A stretch of 64,000 bases of DNA from assembly GCA_009995595.1 (NCBI GenBank), contig JAACPE010000001.1:868001-932000 (forward strand), given 5' to 3'. Source of the DNA: Alphaproteobacteria bacterium. Lineage in GTDB: Bacteria; Pseudomonadota; Alphaproteobacteria; Micavibrionales; Micavibrionaceae. The notes under the pieces are model-generated. The model was not told the origin of the DNA and did not search any database. It saw only the letters and a program-made list of their open reading frames with translations. Every line of letters starts with the position of its first letter. Position 1 is the first letter of the stretch. The translations under genes and the position numbers were made by a program. Positions 28,318 through 37,208 of the stretch are shown in pieces.

Positions 28318-28389
28318 CGTCATTGCGAGGAACGGAGTGACGCGGCAATCTTGCTACCTTTAGATTGCTTCACTACGTTCGCAATGACG
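28318..28389. repeat. 72-base imperfect palindrome of the widespread GTCATTGCGA type
   Basis: Left arm starts CGTCATTGCGAGGAACGGAG and the right arm ends with the exact inverse CGCAATGACG; the inner parts (CAATCT / AGATTG) also pair, so the whole unit can fold as one long hairpin with bulges. Very similar palindromes are dispersed in many bacterial genomes as REP/MITE-like units. Only one copy is in this window. It lies 6 bases past the stop of the A+T-rich orphan gene. Confidence 0.85.
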
Positions 28390-28515
28390 ATACAATCTTA
28401 CTAAAAACGGTATTTTAACGCAAGGCGGCACATCCCGACCTGCGCTAGGATAACAGCCAATAGTGTTTTATTAATATTAGGTTACGTCGCATTATCCCCA
28501 ATGACGCGCTATACC

Positions 28516-28860
28516 CTACACAAGATAACTCGCGGCTTGCATGTCGCGCACCTCTAGGGTCACGGCAACGGATAAGGCTTTGCTTGAAAGTGTTTGCACC
28601 GCAATCTCATGAAGCGGAGCGCCATATTTATTCTTGGTGGCGTCATCGCGCCCTTCCAATAATAAAAGCGTGATATGGCACATCGCGCCCGCATTGCCTT
28701 TATCCCCCACCACATAATGATCAAGGGCAATTGCGCGCGTTTTAATCCGTGATTGATCCACCCCCTCCTGGGCAAGCGCCGCATGCATTTTCTCAATCAT
28801 GGGCTGTATCGCATGTCCAGCTTCTAGGTTTTTGGAGTATTCAACAATAATATGCGGCAT
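28516..28860 (-). CDS. 5-carboxymethyl-2-hydroxymuconate isomerase family protein
   Basis: 114-residue tautomerase-superfamily protein. It opens MPHIIVEYSKNLE, so that Pro becomes the N-terminal catalytic residue after Met removal, as in CHMI. The family acts in homoprotocatechuate degradation in E. coli, but no other gene of that pathway is nearby, so substrate is uncertain. It lies 11 bases after the RMD1-family gene on the same strand, making a nhaD-RMD1-CHMI operon likely. Confidence 0.85.
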   Translation of the reverse strand: MPHIIVEYSKNLEAGHAIQPMIEKMHAALAQEGVDQSRIKTRAIALDHYVVGDKGNAGAMCHITLLLLEGRDDATKNKYGAPLHEIAVQTLSSKALSVAVTLEVRDMQAASYLV

Positions 28861-28871
28861 CGTCTTCTTTC

Positions 28872-29687
28872 TTAAAACACATAAGTCTCAACAATGTGAA
28901 TGGCAATATCAATCACAATCAAAATCACGATATACCATTCCACATGAAGCGTGTGGCGGCTATTGGTCAGATCAATCATCATTTGCGATGTACGGTAAAT
29001 CAGATCAAGCTTTTCTTTAAGCGCGCCATGGCGCTCGCGTAGTTCATACTCATCTTCAAGGCGCACAAAAAGCCCCTGAAGCGCGGGCGGCTTATCCCAT
29101 AGAAAATCTGGCTTATCGAGGATTTCAACCTGTCCTGCTATGCTGCGCTCCGTTGACAGCGTCGAGGCAATATTACGCACTAATTCACGCGTGCGCCTTG
29201 CGTTGGGGCGGCCTTTGTTTTGCATCTCAAGGGATATTGGCTCAATGCGGTCAAACGAAGCACTGACTTGCGTTTCATGATAACTCAGAACTTGGCTTTT
29301 TGCCAAAACATCGGCAATCACAAGAAGGCGGTCAATGTCCCATGCCTCAAGGTGAACGGCATCAAAGGAGACCTTGTCACCCTCTTTGGGGACACAATCA
29401 ATAATCACGGTTTCGGTTTCAATCGCTTCAAGCGGGTTTGTGATATGTTCTTTGACCTGCTCTAAAAACGCTTCTTTTTGTTCTGCCGTCAGGCCGAATA
29501 AAACCACTACGCCATAACGAAACAAAACCGCCGCCCCTGCGCCCACCTCAATCATAAAGGGCATATTTTTAATAACAGGGAATTCACGAAATCCCCGCAA
29601 GTTTAAGCGATGTCCTAAAATAAACGCCTGCGCCTCAATCTCTTTTTGCGTTTCAAAGGCTTTTAACAAAGCACTCTTTTTCGTCAT
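28872..29687 (-). CDS. RMD1 family (DUF155) membrane protein
   Basis: 271 residues. The N-terminal and central parts carry the DUF155 pattern (GAGAAVLFRYGVVVLFGL, the PLEAIETETVIIDC stretch, and WDIDRLLVIADVLAKSQ), and the C-terminus has the RMD1 signature LDLIYRTSQMMIDLTNSRHTLHVEW split over residues 229-253, followed by one membrane helix. Yeast RMD1 and mitochondrial RMND1 are relatives; RMND1 supports mitochondrial translation. Bacterial role unknown. It starts 3 bases after nhaD. Confidence 0.88.
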   Translation of the reverse strand: MTKKSALLKAFETQKEIEAQAFILGHRLNLRGFREFPVIKNMPFMIEVGAGAAVLFRYGVVVLFGLTAEQKEAFLEQVKEHITNPLEAIETETVIIDCVPKEGDKVSFDAVHLEAWDIDRLLVIADVLAKSQVLSYHETQVSASFDRIEPISLEMQNKGRPNARRTRELVRNIASTLSTERSIAGQVEILDKPDFLWDKPPALQGLFVRLEDEYELRERHGALKEKLDLIYRTSQMMIDLTNSRHTLHVEWYIVILIVIDIAIHIVETYVF

Positions 29688-29690
29688 AAT

Positions 29691-31127
29691 TTATTCAACT
29701 CCTATTAATTTTGAATTCACCAAAAAATGTACCACAATGGCTGCGCCATATCCCAACAAGATGACAGGCGCCCATTTCAAATGACCAAAGAACGTGTACT
29801 TACCCCGCGCAACACCCATTAACGCAACACCCGCAGCAGACCCAATGGATAGCATTGACCCGCCAACACCGCACGTCAGGGTCACCAACAACCACTGGAA
29901 CTGATCCATGTCGGGGTTCATTGACAAAATCGCAAACATCACTGGAATGTTATCAATAATCGCCGAGGCAAAGCCCATCGCAATATTTGTAATCGTCGCG
30001 CCATAACCGCCATACATGGTCGATGATAATAGCTCTAAATACCCTAAATATGTTAAGCCGCCAACACTGAAAATAACACCAAAGAAAAAGAGTAAGGTGT
30101 CCCATTCGGCATTGGCGACTAGCTCCAGCACATCAAAATCTTTATCAGCAGACGCCCCCACTTTGCGAATAAAAAACGCCGTAATCATTAACAAGGCCAT
30201 CCCTGTCATCATTCCCATAAATGGCGGCAGACCGAGGAATTGCTCAAAGGAAACCGCCATAGTAATAGTGCAGATACCAAGGGCAATAATCGTCTTTGCC
30301 CCACGTTTCATTTTAATCTTGTCCGTAATCGCCATAGGCTTATGCGGCACAATAAAAAAACTCATAATAATCGCAGGGACTAAAAAGCAAATAAGCGCAG
30401 GAAAAAAGAGCGGAAAGAAATCAAAAAACTCAATATGCCCTGCCTGCCAAACCATAAGTGTCGTAATATCCCCAAATGGTGAAAACGCGCCGCCCGCATT
30501 GGCCGCATTTACTATGTTAATACAGGCAATCGCCACAAATTTGGGGTCATTCATCCCTACTGCCATCACCACGGCGCCAAGCACAAGAGCCGTCGTCAGG
30601 TTATCCGCCACCGGCGATAGGCAAAAAGCAAACACACCGGTTGCCCAAAAAAGCTGGCGCATATTCATCCCTGCGCCGACTAATTTCGTCCGCAAAGCGG
30701 CAAACACATTGCGTTCCTCCATCGCCGCAATATACGTCATCGCCGCCAATAAAAAGAGCATAAGCGAGGCGTATTCTTCCAACCCATGCAGTACCGCACT
30801 ATGAATTTGATCATGTGTAATCCCAAAATCAGGTGCGATTATACCAATCGTCACCCAAATAATCCCTGCGCCGAGCAAGACAGGCTTTGATTTCCTTAAA
30901 TGCGTTTTTTCTTCAAACAAAACGGCAAGATAAGAAAGGAAGAATACAACAATAGCAAAAATCGCACCTGGGTGCGTAATCATGCTTACCCGCTCGACCT
31001 CCCCATCAACACCCCTCACACTTTCGGCGGCGTAACTGGGTAATAAAAACAGCCCCAAAATCACAAATAAAGTCGTACAAGCGACAATAATGCTCTTTAA
31101 AGGCAGAGTGGACAAAGGATAAAACAT
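29691..31127 (-). CDS. nhaD: Sodium:proton antiporter NhaD
   Basis: 478 residues with about 12-13 hydrophobic helices, of the ion-transporter superfamily. An NhaD identification fits the LSPVADNLTTALVLGAV motif, the NAANAGGAFSPFGDITTLMVW segment and the DNIPVMFAILSM helix (long stretches split here). NhaD exports Na+ or Li+ in exchange for protons, typical of marine or haloalkaline bacteria. First gene of a three-gene minus-strand group with the RMD1 and CHMI-type genes. The function of the linkage is unknown. Confidence 0.93.
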   Translation of the reverse strand: MFYPLSTLPLKSIIVACTTLFVILGLFLLPSYAAESVRGVDGEVERVSMITHPGAIFAIVVFFLSYLAVLFEEKTHLRKSKPVLLGAGIIWVTIGIIAPDFGITHDQIHSAVLHGLEEYASLMLFLLAAMTYIAAMEERNVFAALRTKLVGAGMNMRQLFWATGVFAFCLSPVADNLTTALVLGAVVMAVGMNDPKFVAIACINIVNAANAGGAFSPFGDITTLMVWQAGHIEFFDFFPLFFPALICFLVPAIIMSFFIVPHKPMAITDKIKMKRGAKTIIALGICTITMAVSFEQFLGLPPFMGMMTGMALLMITAFFIRKVGASADKDFDVLELVANAEWDTLLFFFGVIFSVGGLTYLGYLELLSSTMYGGYGATITNIAMGFASAIIDNIPVMFAILSMNPDMDQFQWLLVTLTCGVGGSMLSIGSAAGVALMGVARGKYTFFGHLKWAPVILLGYGAAIVVHFLVNSKLIGVE

Positions 31128-31221
31128 ATATGGAAACCTTATGCATATAAAAAGCGGAAAATTGTTAAAGCTATTGTGGCAGAGCTACCTTTTTTGTCAA
31201 CGCTCCCCTATGCTCACGCCC

Positions 31222-31764
31222 ATGATAAAAATATTGATTCTAGTCGCCTTCACAGGCCTTTTAATCGGGTGTAGCGCCAAAGACTACACGCCCAGCCTCA
31301 CGCCCATGCCTGAAAGCGCCCGCGATCTATGCGATGAAATCCTTACTCAATCCATCACGACCTTTTTGCAAAGTCGCGGCGCACCTATAAGTTCCCAATA
31401 TGATTTTATTCGCGCCGATTTAAACGGCGATAATAAACGCGAGGGGCTTGTGATGATGAAACTTCCCCATTCCTATTGGTGTGGCTGGGCGGGATGCCCC
31501 ATGTTTATCTTCACCCCGCGTCTTGGTGATTTTATGATGATGTCTGAAATTCAAAATGTACGCGGCCCTATTTTCATTGCCCCAAAATCAGATGGTAACA
31601 AACAACAATGGCGTAACATTATCGCCCGCGCCTCTGGCGGTAACACACCAGATCGCACTGTTGTTTTATCATACAGCCCACACGGCTACACCTCCAACAC
31701 GCTGAACGCACCGGAATTCAGCGGTTCTGTGTATACAAAACCACATGATAAAGTATTTCGGTAA
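31222..31764 (+). CDS. Lipoprotein of unknown function
   Basis: With the start at MIKILILV the lipobox LIGC places the lipidated cysteine at residue 17, a typical prolipoprotein signal. ATG codons at 31141 (with GGAAA upstream) and 31210 are alternatives, but would give an unusually long n-region and leave almost no promoter space from divergent nhaD. The mature part contains YDFIRADLNGDNKREGLVM, an EF-hand-like calcium or dockerin-type loop pattern (D-N-G-D-x-K-x-E), and a CGWAGCP cysteine pair. No family recognised. Confidence 0.72.
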   Translation: MIKILILVAFTGLLIGCSAKDYTPSLTPMPESARDLCDEILTQSITTFLQSRGAPISSQYDFIRADLNGDNKREGLVMMKLPHSYWCGWAGCPMFIFTPRLGDFMMMSEIQNVRGPIFIAPKSDGNKQQWRNIIARASGGNTPDRTVVLSYSPHGYTSNTLNAPEFSGSVYTKPHDKVFR

Positions 31765-31773
31765 TAGAAAATT

Positions 31774-32229
31774 TTAAGCGGTAACAAGCTGACGCAGGAA
31801 GCCAAAAAGATTGCGCCCGTGATCATTTTTATACGTCCAGTTTTGATCAGACATTTCAACTTCGTTCATGATGTTGCGGCTTTCTTCTAATAAACTGCGT
31901 GTATCGGGATCCATATGCTTAATTTCAAGAACATCAATTATATGTCGCTCTTGCTTGCACATATCGCCATCACTCCATGATAGCGCGCGCGCTAAAGCAA
32001 AAAAATCTCTCTTGTCTGCTGGCACAGTGACATATTCAAACATCGTGTTCACATCTTGCGGATTTTTAAAGTCATCAGAAAGCTGCTTAAGCTGTTTTTG
32101 TGAAAAGTTAAGGTCTTTAACCTGCTCGTTCACAAACGACACTTCATGCGGCGTGACAACCCCATCGGCATGCACCATAGCAACGACTGCCCGCCACATA
32201 TAAAACCTGCTTTGATTCATTTCTGACAT
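31774..32229 (-). CDS. TerB-like helical domain protein
   Basis: 151 residues, soluble. WRAVVAMVHADGVVTPHEVSFV (12-33, split) is the typical first helix pair of TerB/DjlA-N domains with the ADG turn, and the repeated pattern WSDGDMCKQERHII (about 86-99) is the second acidic turn. TerB domains bind metal ions and occur in tellurite- and stress-response contexts, but no other ter gene is present. Convergent with the lipoprotein gene. Confidence 0.75.
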   Translation of the reverse strand: MSEMNQSRFYMWRAVVAMVHADGVVTPHEVSFVNEQVKDLNFSQKQLKQLSDDFKNPQDVNTMFEYVTVPADKRDFFALARALSWSDGDMCKQERHIIDVLEIKHMDPDTRSLLEESRNIMNEVEMSDQNWTYKNDHGRNLFGFLRQLVTA

Positions 32230-32378
32230 TTTTTAGTCCCGTCTTTTCCAATTAAGAGTTGTAAGCGCCTAATTCTCTGGCTCTTTGTTCAATAGTATAC
32301 GCTGTCAAAACTTAACATCTTATTACCCTATGTGCAAAAGTACTTGAATTATACACCTTAAATATAGTAGAACAAACC

Positions 32379-33689
32379 ATGAACATAAATAAGCACGCAC
32401 CCGAACAAAACGGCCTAAAATGGCTTTTTTTAGATCTGAACAGCTATTTCGCTAGCGTAGAGCAGCAAGAAAACCCTGCCCTCATGGGTAAACCCGTTGC
32501 CGTCTTGCCTATGATGACAGACGCCACATGCGCGATTGCTGCGTCTTATGAGGCAAAAGCATACGGCGTTAAAACAGGAACAAAGATTTATGAGGCAAAA
32601 AAAATGTGCCCAGGCCTCATTTGCGTGCCTGCCCGCCCTGATATTTATGTCAATTATCACCACCGCATTCTGGAAGCGACTGAAAAATGCGTCCCCATTA
32701 ACAAAGTCTGGTCAATTGATGAGTTCGACTGCCTGCTTTTAGGGCAAGAGCGACTTGAGCAAAACGCCCGCGCACTGGCAGACCGTATCAAACAGTCCAT
32801 CCATACCCATGTCGGACAGGGCATTCACTGTTCTATCGGTATCGCCCCCAATAGCTTCCTTGCAAAAGTTGCCACGGATATTGAAAAACCAAACGGCCTT
32901 GTCATCCTTCGACCCGAAGAGCTCCCCGGACGGCTTTTGGACTTAAACCTCATGGATTTACCCGGCATTAACACCGCCATGCTCCACAGGCTTTATCAGG
33001 CAAAGATTAACTCCGTCGAAGCGCTCTGGAACACCTCTCCCAAACAATGCCGTGCCATCTGGCGCAGTGTGCAGGGGGAGCGTTTTTGGTACTGGCTTCA
33101 TGGTTATGATGTGCCCCATCAATTAACATCACCCTCCATGATTGGCCATTCACGCATGCTTGACCCGAATATGCGCGGATTTGAAGCCACGCGGCAAATG
33201 GCGCGGCGGCTTTTGGTAAAGGCTTGTTATCGCTTGCGCCGCAAAGACCTCTATGCACGTCATTTAACCTTTAAAGCTCGCATGATTGATGGCAGATGGT
33301 GGGCAGGAACACAGAGCTTTCCAGCCCTTCAAGACCCGTTCTCTCTCCTCAAACATCTTGATGCCCTATGGGATCAAATGACCCTGGAATGCGGCTTTAC
33401 CGCGCATGAGTTACAGGGTAATAAAATGATCTTTCGCAAAGTCTCGACCCTACTGCATCATTTATGCGAAGACGGTACAATCACAGACGATCTCTTTGAA
33501 CAGCGCCTCCCAGAAGAGCAAGAAAAGCGCCAAAAGCATGAAAACCTCACCGCCGCCCTAGACAGCTTACAAAGAAAATATGAGAAAGAACAAGTCTGGG
33601 TTGGCGTTGTACCCAAAACATTGGCGGGTCACGTTGGCACAAAAATCGCCTTCTCCCGCGTGCCCGACAAAGACGAATTTGGGTATTAG
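32379..33689 (+). CDS. Y-family DNA polymerase (DinB/ImpB-like)
   Basis: 436 residues. The catalytic acidic residues are in FLDLNSYFASVE (D19, and the steric-gate area at S22-Y23) and SIDEFDCLL (D114, E115); CSIGIAPNSFLAKVATDIEKPNG is the usual palm/fingers strand-helix. The helix-hairpin-helix LPGINTAMLHRLYQAKI follows, then a divergent little-finger domain. It belongs to the group annotated as ImpB/MucB/SamB-type rather than classical DinB. No umuD or lexA nearby and I see no GTTC-N7-GTTC LexA box upstream. Translesion synthesis is the likely role. Confidence 0.87.
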   Translation: MNINKHAPEQNGLKWLFLDLNSYFASVEQQENPALMGKPVAVLPMMTDATCAIAASYEAKAYGVKTGTKIYEAKKMCPGLICVPARPDIYVNYHHRILEATEKCVPINKVWSIDEFDCLLLGQERLEQNARALADRIKQSIHTHVGQGIHCSIGIAPNSFLAKVATDIEKPNGLVILRPEELPGRLLDLNLMDLPGINTAMLHRLYQAKINSVEALWNTSPKQCRAIWRSVQGERFWYWLHGYDVPHQLTSPSMIGHSRMLDPNMRGFEATRQMARRLLVKACYRLRRKDLYARHLTFKARMIDGRWWAGTQSFPALQDPFSLLKHLDALWDQMTLECGFTAHELQGNKMIFRKVSTLLHHLCEDGTITDDLFEQRLPEEQEKRQKHENLTAALDSLQRKYEKEQVWVGVVPKTLAGHVGTKIAFSRVPDKDEFGY

Positions 33690-34009
33690 TGCCGCGCTAA
33701 AATAGAGTTCAGCATGTTGTACATTATTAACCCTTCAGGCGGCTTCACATGCTGAAAACTAGTATCAGTATAATGAATCTGCGCAGAGTTTCCATTATAT
33801 GCGACCGATAAGACCGACTGAGAGAGCCTAAGGCGTTCAGATAATCGATGCCAACTTTGCCTTTGCGGTGGCGCTCTATCTTCCACCAATGCCCCCACAG
33901 CTTCAAAAGCCCGTTTTAAATCTGCCGCTTTTACTGGTTCACCTGACGCACTATTGCGCCATTTCTTTAAGACCTCTATCGCGCCGATATCTGTGCTATG
34001 CGTGTTCAT
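33686..34009 (-). CDS. Hypothetical protein (107 aa)
   Basis: Soluble basic protein beginning MNTHSTDIGAIEVLKKWRNS with two predicted helical parts and a short C-terminal strand. No signal peptide or known motif. AGAGGG lies close before the ATG. The last four bases overlap the end of the polymerase gene tail to tail. No family recognised. Confidence 0.6.
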   Translation of the reverse strand: MNTHSTDIGAIEVLKKWRNSASGEPVKAADLKRAFEAVGALVEDRAPPQRQSWHRLSERLRLSQSVLSVAYNGNSAQIHYTDTSFQHVKPPEGLIMYNMLNSILARH

Positions 34010-34091
34010 GCCCTCTATTCATCACAACATAATCCATTATGTCAATAAAAACAGCGTTGATATTCATGGAAAAATCACTTAAAACGCAGGC

Positions 34092-35513
34092 ATGACTAAG
34101 AATAAGGAAGACATAACCCCCGTACATATTATCGGCGGCGGCTTGGCTGGGTCAGAGGCCGCATGGCAATGCGCACAAATGGGCGTACCCGTTATACTAC
34201 ACGAAATGCGCCCTATCCGCAAAACCGAAGCACACTCAACCGAAGGCATGGCTGAACTTGTCTGCTCCAATTCGTTTCGCTCAGATGATAAAGATTACAA
34301 CGCTGTCGGCGTACTCCACGAAGAAATGCGCCTATGCGGGTCATTGATCATGCGCGAAGGCGACAAGGCCGCCGTGCCTGCAGGTGGCGCGCTCGCCGTT
34401 GACCGCGAGATTTTCTCCCAAAACGTGACCAAGGCGCTCGAGGAACACCCCCTCATCACAATTGAGCGCGGCGAAGTTGCAGGCCTGCCCCCAGAGGAAT
34501 GGGACAGCGTGATTATCGCAACCGGGCCGCTGACCTCTCCTGATTTGGCCAAAGCCATCCAAGAATTAGGCGGAGAAGACGAGCTAGCCTTCTTTGATGC
34601 CATCGCACCCATCATTCATAAAGATAGTATTGATTTCGATACGGCCTGGTTTCAGAGCCGATATGATAAAGAAGGGCCCGCAGGAACAGGGTCAGACTAC
34701 ATCAACTGCCCTATGAACAAAGAGCAGTATGAAGCTTTTATTGCTGCACTTTTAAGCGCAGAAAAAACAGAGTTTAAACAATGGGAAAAAGACACGCCCT
34801 ATTTTGATGGCTGTATGCCCATTGAGGTAATGGCAAGCCGCGGGATTGATACGCTACGCTTTGGCCCGATGAAACCTGTCGGCCTTACCAACCCGCATAT
34901 CGCGGGATCCGACACAGATCGCACCCTTGGGCGGTGTCATGCCGTAGTCCAACTCCGCCAAGATAACGCCCTTGGCACGCTCTATAATATGGTTGGTTTC
35001 CAGACCAAGATGAAATACGCGGAGCAAATCGACGTCTTTCGCACCATCCCCGGATTGGAAAATGCAGAGTTCGCCCGCCTTGGTGGATTGCACAGAAATA
35101 CCTTTATCAATTCCCCCAAACTCCTCAATGAAACGCTTCAAATGAAAGCACAGACCCGTCTCAGGTTCGCGGGTCAGATCACAGGATGTGAAGGCTACAT
35201 TGAAAGTGCCTCTGTTGGTCTTATGGCGGGCAGATTTGCTGCGATGGAAAAAAGGGGACACGATATAATTACCCCTAGGGTCACGACTGCCATGGGTGCG
35301 TTATTGGCGCATATTACAGGCGGTGGTAATGCAGATACGTTTCAACCCATGAACATCAATTTCGGCCTCTTCCCGCCCTTAGAACTCACGCCAGAACAGC
35401 GTAAAGGCCTTAAAGGAAAAGAGCGCGGCAAGGCAAAAAAGAAGCTTATGGCGATCCGCGCCCGCACCGATATTTTGGATTGGCAAACCCCCTTGCTAAA
35501 ACAAGCGGCATAA
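34092..35513 (+). CDS. trmFO: Methylenetetrahydrofolate--tRNA-(uracil-5-)-methyltransferase TrmFO
   Basis: Folate- and FAD-dependent enzyme making m5U54 in tRNA. 473 residues: FAD-binding [12 protein letters not shown] (13-24), the [12 protein letters not shown] segment with a catalytic cysteine, the [13 protein letters not shown] segment with the second cysteine, and the C-terminal FAD-binding [15 protein letters not shown]. TrmFO replaces SAM-dependent TrmA in many alphaproteobacteria and Firmicutes. It uses the methylene-THF supplied in part by the glycine cleavage system encoded at 23204-27585. Confidence 0.96.
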   Translation: MTKNKEDITPVHIIGGGLAGSEAAWQCAQMGVPVILHEMRPIRKTEAHSTEGMAELVCSNSFRSDDKDYNAVGVLHEEMRLCGSLIMREGDKAAVPAGGALAVDREIFSQNVTKALEEHPLITIERGEVAGLPPEEWDSVIIATGPLTSPDLAKAIQELGGEDELAFFDAIAPIIHKDSIDFDTAWFQSRYDKEGPAGTGSDYINCPMNKEQYEAFIAALLSAEKTEFKQWEKDTPYFDGCMPIEVMASRGIDTLRFGPMKPVGLTNPHIAGSDTDRTLGRCHAVVQLRQDNALGTLYNMVGFQTKMKYAEQIDVFRTIPGLENAEFARLGGLHRNTFINSPKLLNETLQMKAQTRLRFAGQITGCEGYIESASVGLMAGRFAAMEKRGHDIITPRVTTAMGALLAHITGGGNADTFQPMNINFGLFPPLELTPEQRKGLKGKERGKAKKKLMAIRARTDILDWQTPLLKQAA

Positions 35514-35524
35514 AGAAATAAACC

Positions 35525-36385
35525 TCACTTAAAAAGAGCGCATAGCCAGAGCTTTAACGGCAATAAAGGCAGCGGCATTTGTAAACGGGGGTCAAAGACG
35601 TCGCCCTTCACTTTTTCAATGCGCCGCGCATAAGCCTTAGCCATTCTTGCAAGGCTGTGGATAAACCTAAATTTTATCAACAACTCATCGTTTTGAAATT
35701 GTTTTTCAACCGCTTTAGCCTCTTGCATAAGATCATTTATAACTTGAATAATTTCTTTTTTCTTATTGAAATCATGTATTTTTTGCGCCGAAATATTATA
35801 TCGTACCATAAAGTCTTGCGGTAGCAAGACTTGTCCATATTTCAGCATATAGGAGACGGCGCGTAGCAATCCAATCAGGCCATAATACTGCGAGACACTC
35901 TTTACGATACGCTCATCTTCGTTATGCTCCAATATTTTGAGGCTTAATTGGCTCAAAGGCGTGTTCGTAAAGTCACAATAATTCAAAAGCCCATCAATAT
36001 TGGCGGGCGCGACCCCTTCTAGGTCAAACTCGCGCGCATAAATCAGCGTTTCGAAATGCTCAAACGGTAAATCATATGTTTTGATAACCTTAGCAAGAGG
36101 CGTCACGACTTCATGCTTGCGCGGTTCTTTGCCCTCATAAATTTCCTTAATCGTATCGCGCCACCATTGCAGACGGATCAACCCAATTGTCGTATCACTC
36201 ACCACTTCACGCGTTTTGGCGATTTCATAATTAAACGCATAGAGCGCCCATAATGCACAGCGATATTTGCGCGGCATCAAAAGGCTGATTAAATACCGAT
36301 CAGGGTCATGGCGGCGAACAATCTCTTGGCATTGTGCATAACTCACTTTTTTATCCACAGGGTGAATGGGCGGCGTTTTCGACAT
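35525..36385 (-). CDS. Squalene/phytoene synthase family protein, NDUFAF6-like
   Basis: 286 residues of the trans-isoprenyl diphosphate synthase fold. The conserved Asp-rich substrate motif of true phytoene synthases is absent: the first position reads YAFNYEIAKTREVVSD, as in the mitochondrial complex I assembly factor NDUFAF6, and the second motif is also not DxxxD. LIRLQWWRDTIKEIYEG and QYYGLIGLLRAVSYML are shared with that subgroup. An enzymatic role is therefore doubtful. Convergent with trmFO, 11 bases apart; in other alphaproteobacteria it is close to secF and the Mth938-type gene, which here lies 1.7 kb away. Confidence 0.85.
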   Translation of the reverse strand: MSKTPPIHPVDKKVSYAQCQEIVRRHDPDRYLISLLMPRKYRCALWALYAFNYEIAKTREVVSDTTIGLIRLQWWRDTIKEIYEGKEPRKHEVVTPLAKVIKTYDLPFEHFETLIYAREFDLEGVAPANIDGLLNYCDFTNTPLSQLSLKILEHNEDERIVKSVSQYYGLIGLLRAVSYMLKYGQVLLPQDFMVRYNISAQKIHDFNKKKEIIQVINDLMQEAKAVEKQFQNDELLIKFRFIHSLARMAKAYARRIEKVKGDVFDPRLQMPLPLLPLKLWLCALFK

Positions 36386-36480
36386 AACAAAATCTTTAAT
36401 CTATTGCGGTTTCAAAGGGAACCAAAATATGGCACAACTATTTGGTCATTTATAAACACACACAACGAAAGGACAATTTT

Positions 36481-37113
36481 ATGACCTTCACACTCCCAGA
36501 ACTCCCCTATGGCTATGACGCGCTTGGCCCCTATATGTCGGCTGAAACCCTTGAATTCCACCATGACAAACACCATATGGCTTATATCACAAAAGGGAAT
36601 GAGCTTATCGCAGGCACTGCGCTAGAAAAACTCTCCCTCGAAGAGGCCATGGTTGCCGCGCATAAAGACCCCGCAAAAGCAGGCTTATTCAATCAACTAG
36701 GTCAACATTTTAACCATATCCATTTTTGGCACTGGATGAAGCCTAATGGCGGCGGCACATCCATGGACGGTAAATTAGAAGCCAAAATAGCTGCGGATCT
36801 TGGTGGTTATGATGGTTTCAAAAAAGGATTTATCGACGCCGGTATAACTCAATTTGGGTCTGGCTGGTGCTGGCTTGCAATGGATAATGCAACAGGTAAG
36901 CTTGAAATTATCAAAACACCCAACGGTGAAAACCCCGTTGTGTTTGGCAAAACTGCGCTTTTGGGATGTGACGTATGGGAGCATTCCTATTACATTGATT
37001 ATCGCAATGCCCGCCCGAAATATCTCGAAGCCTTCGTCGATAACCTCATTAATTGGGATTATGTTGCCGAACTTTTCGAAAAAGGGCCCATGGAGATCAA
37101 GGCTGCGGCATAA
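36481..37113 (+). CDS. sodB: Superoxide dismutase, Fe type
   Basis: 210 residues, cytosolic. Metal ligands H27 (LEFHHDKHH), the His of FNHIHFW, and D/H in CDVWEHSYYIDY are present. The glutamine in LGQHFNH matches the FeSOD-specific Gln rather than the Gly seen in MnSOD at that position. AAAGGAC ribosome-binding site fixes the start at MTFTLPELPY; the frame is open 13 codons further upstream. Followed by a perfect terminator. Confidence 0.96.
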   Translation: MTFTLPELPYGYDALGPYMSAETLEFHHDKHHMAYITKGNELIAGTALEKLSLEEAMVAAHKDPAKAGLFNQLGQHFNHIHFWHWMKPNGGGTSMDGKLEAKIAADLGGYDGFKKGFIDAGITQFGSGWCWLAMDNATGKLEIIKTPNGENPVVFGKTALLGCDVWEHSYYIDYRNARPKYLEAFVDNLINWDYVAELFEKGPMEIKAAA

Positions 37114-37146
37114 GATTGTTTTATAAAATTCTATTACACCATGCAC

Positions 37147-37174
37147 AAAAAAGTCGGCAGCTGCCGACTTTTTT
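37147..37174. terminator. Strong terminator after sodB (perfect palindrome)
   Basis: Perfect 14-base inverted repeat: AAAAAAGTCGGCAG followed directly by CTGCCGACTTTTTT. It has an A tract before and a T tract after the stem, so it can in principle act in both directions. In the folded form the central bases would be the loop. It separates sodB from the orphan phosphoesterase gene that starts 35 bases further on. Confidence 0.92.
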
Positions 37175-37208
37175 ATGGCATTAAATTTATATTATGTATA
37201 TATAAATT

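Noticed and set aside
30016-30804. Long open frame (262 codons) on the plus strand opposite nhaD
   Set aside because: It lies wholly within nhaD, is low in Trp/Tyr and has Lys/Ile/Thr runs as expected of an antisense shadow, and has no ribosome-binding site or known motif.
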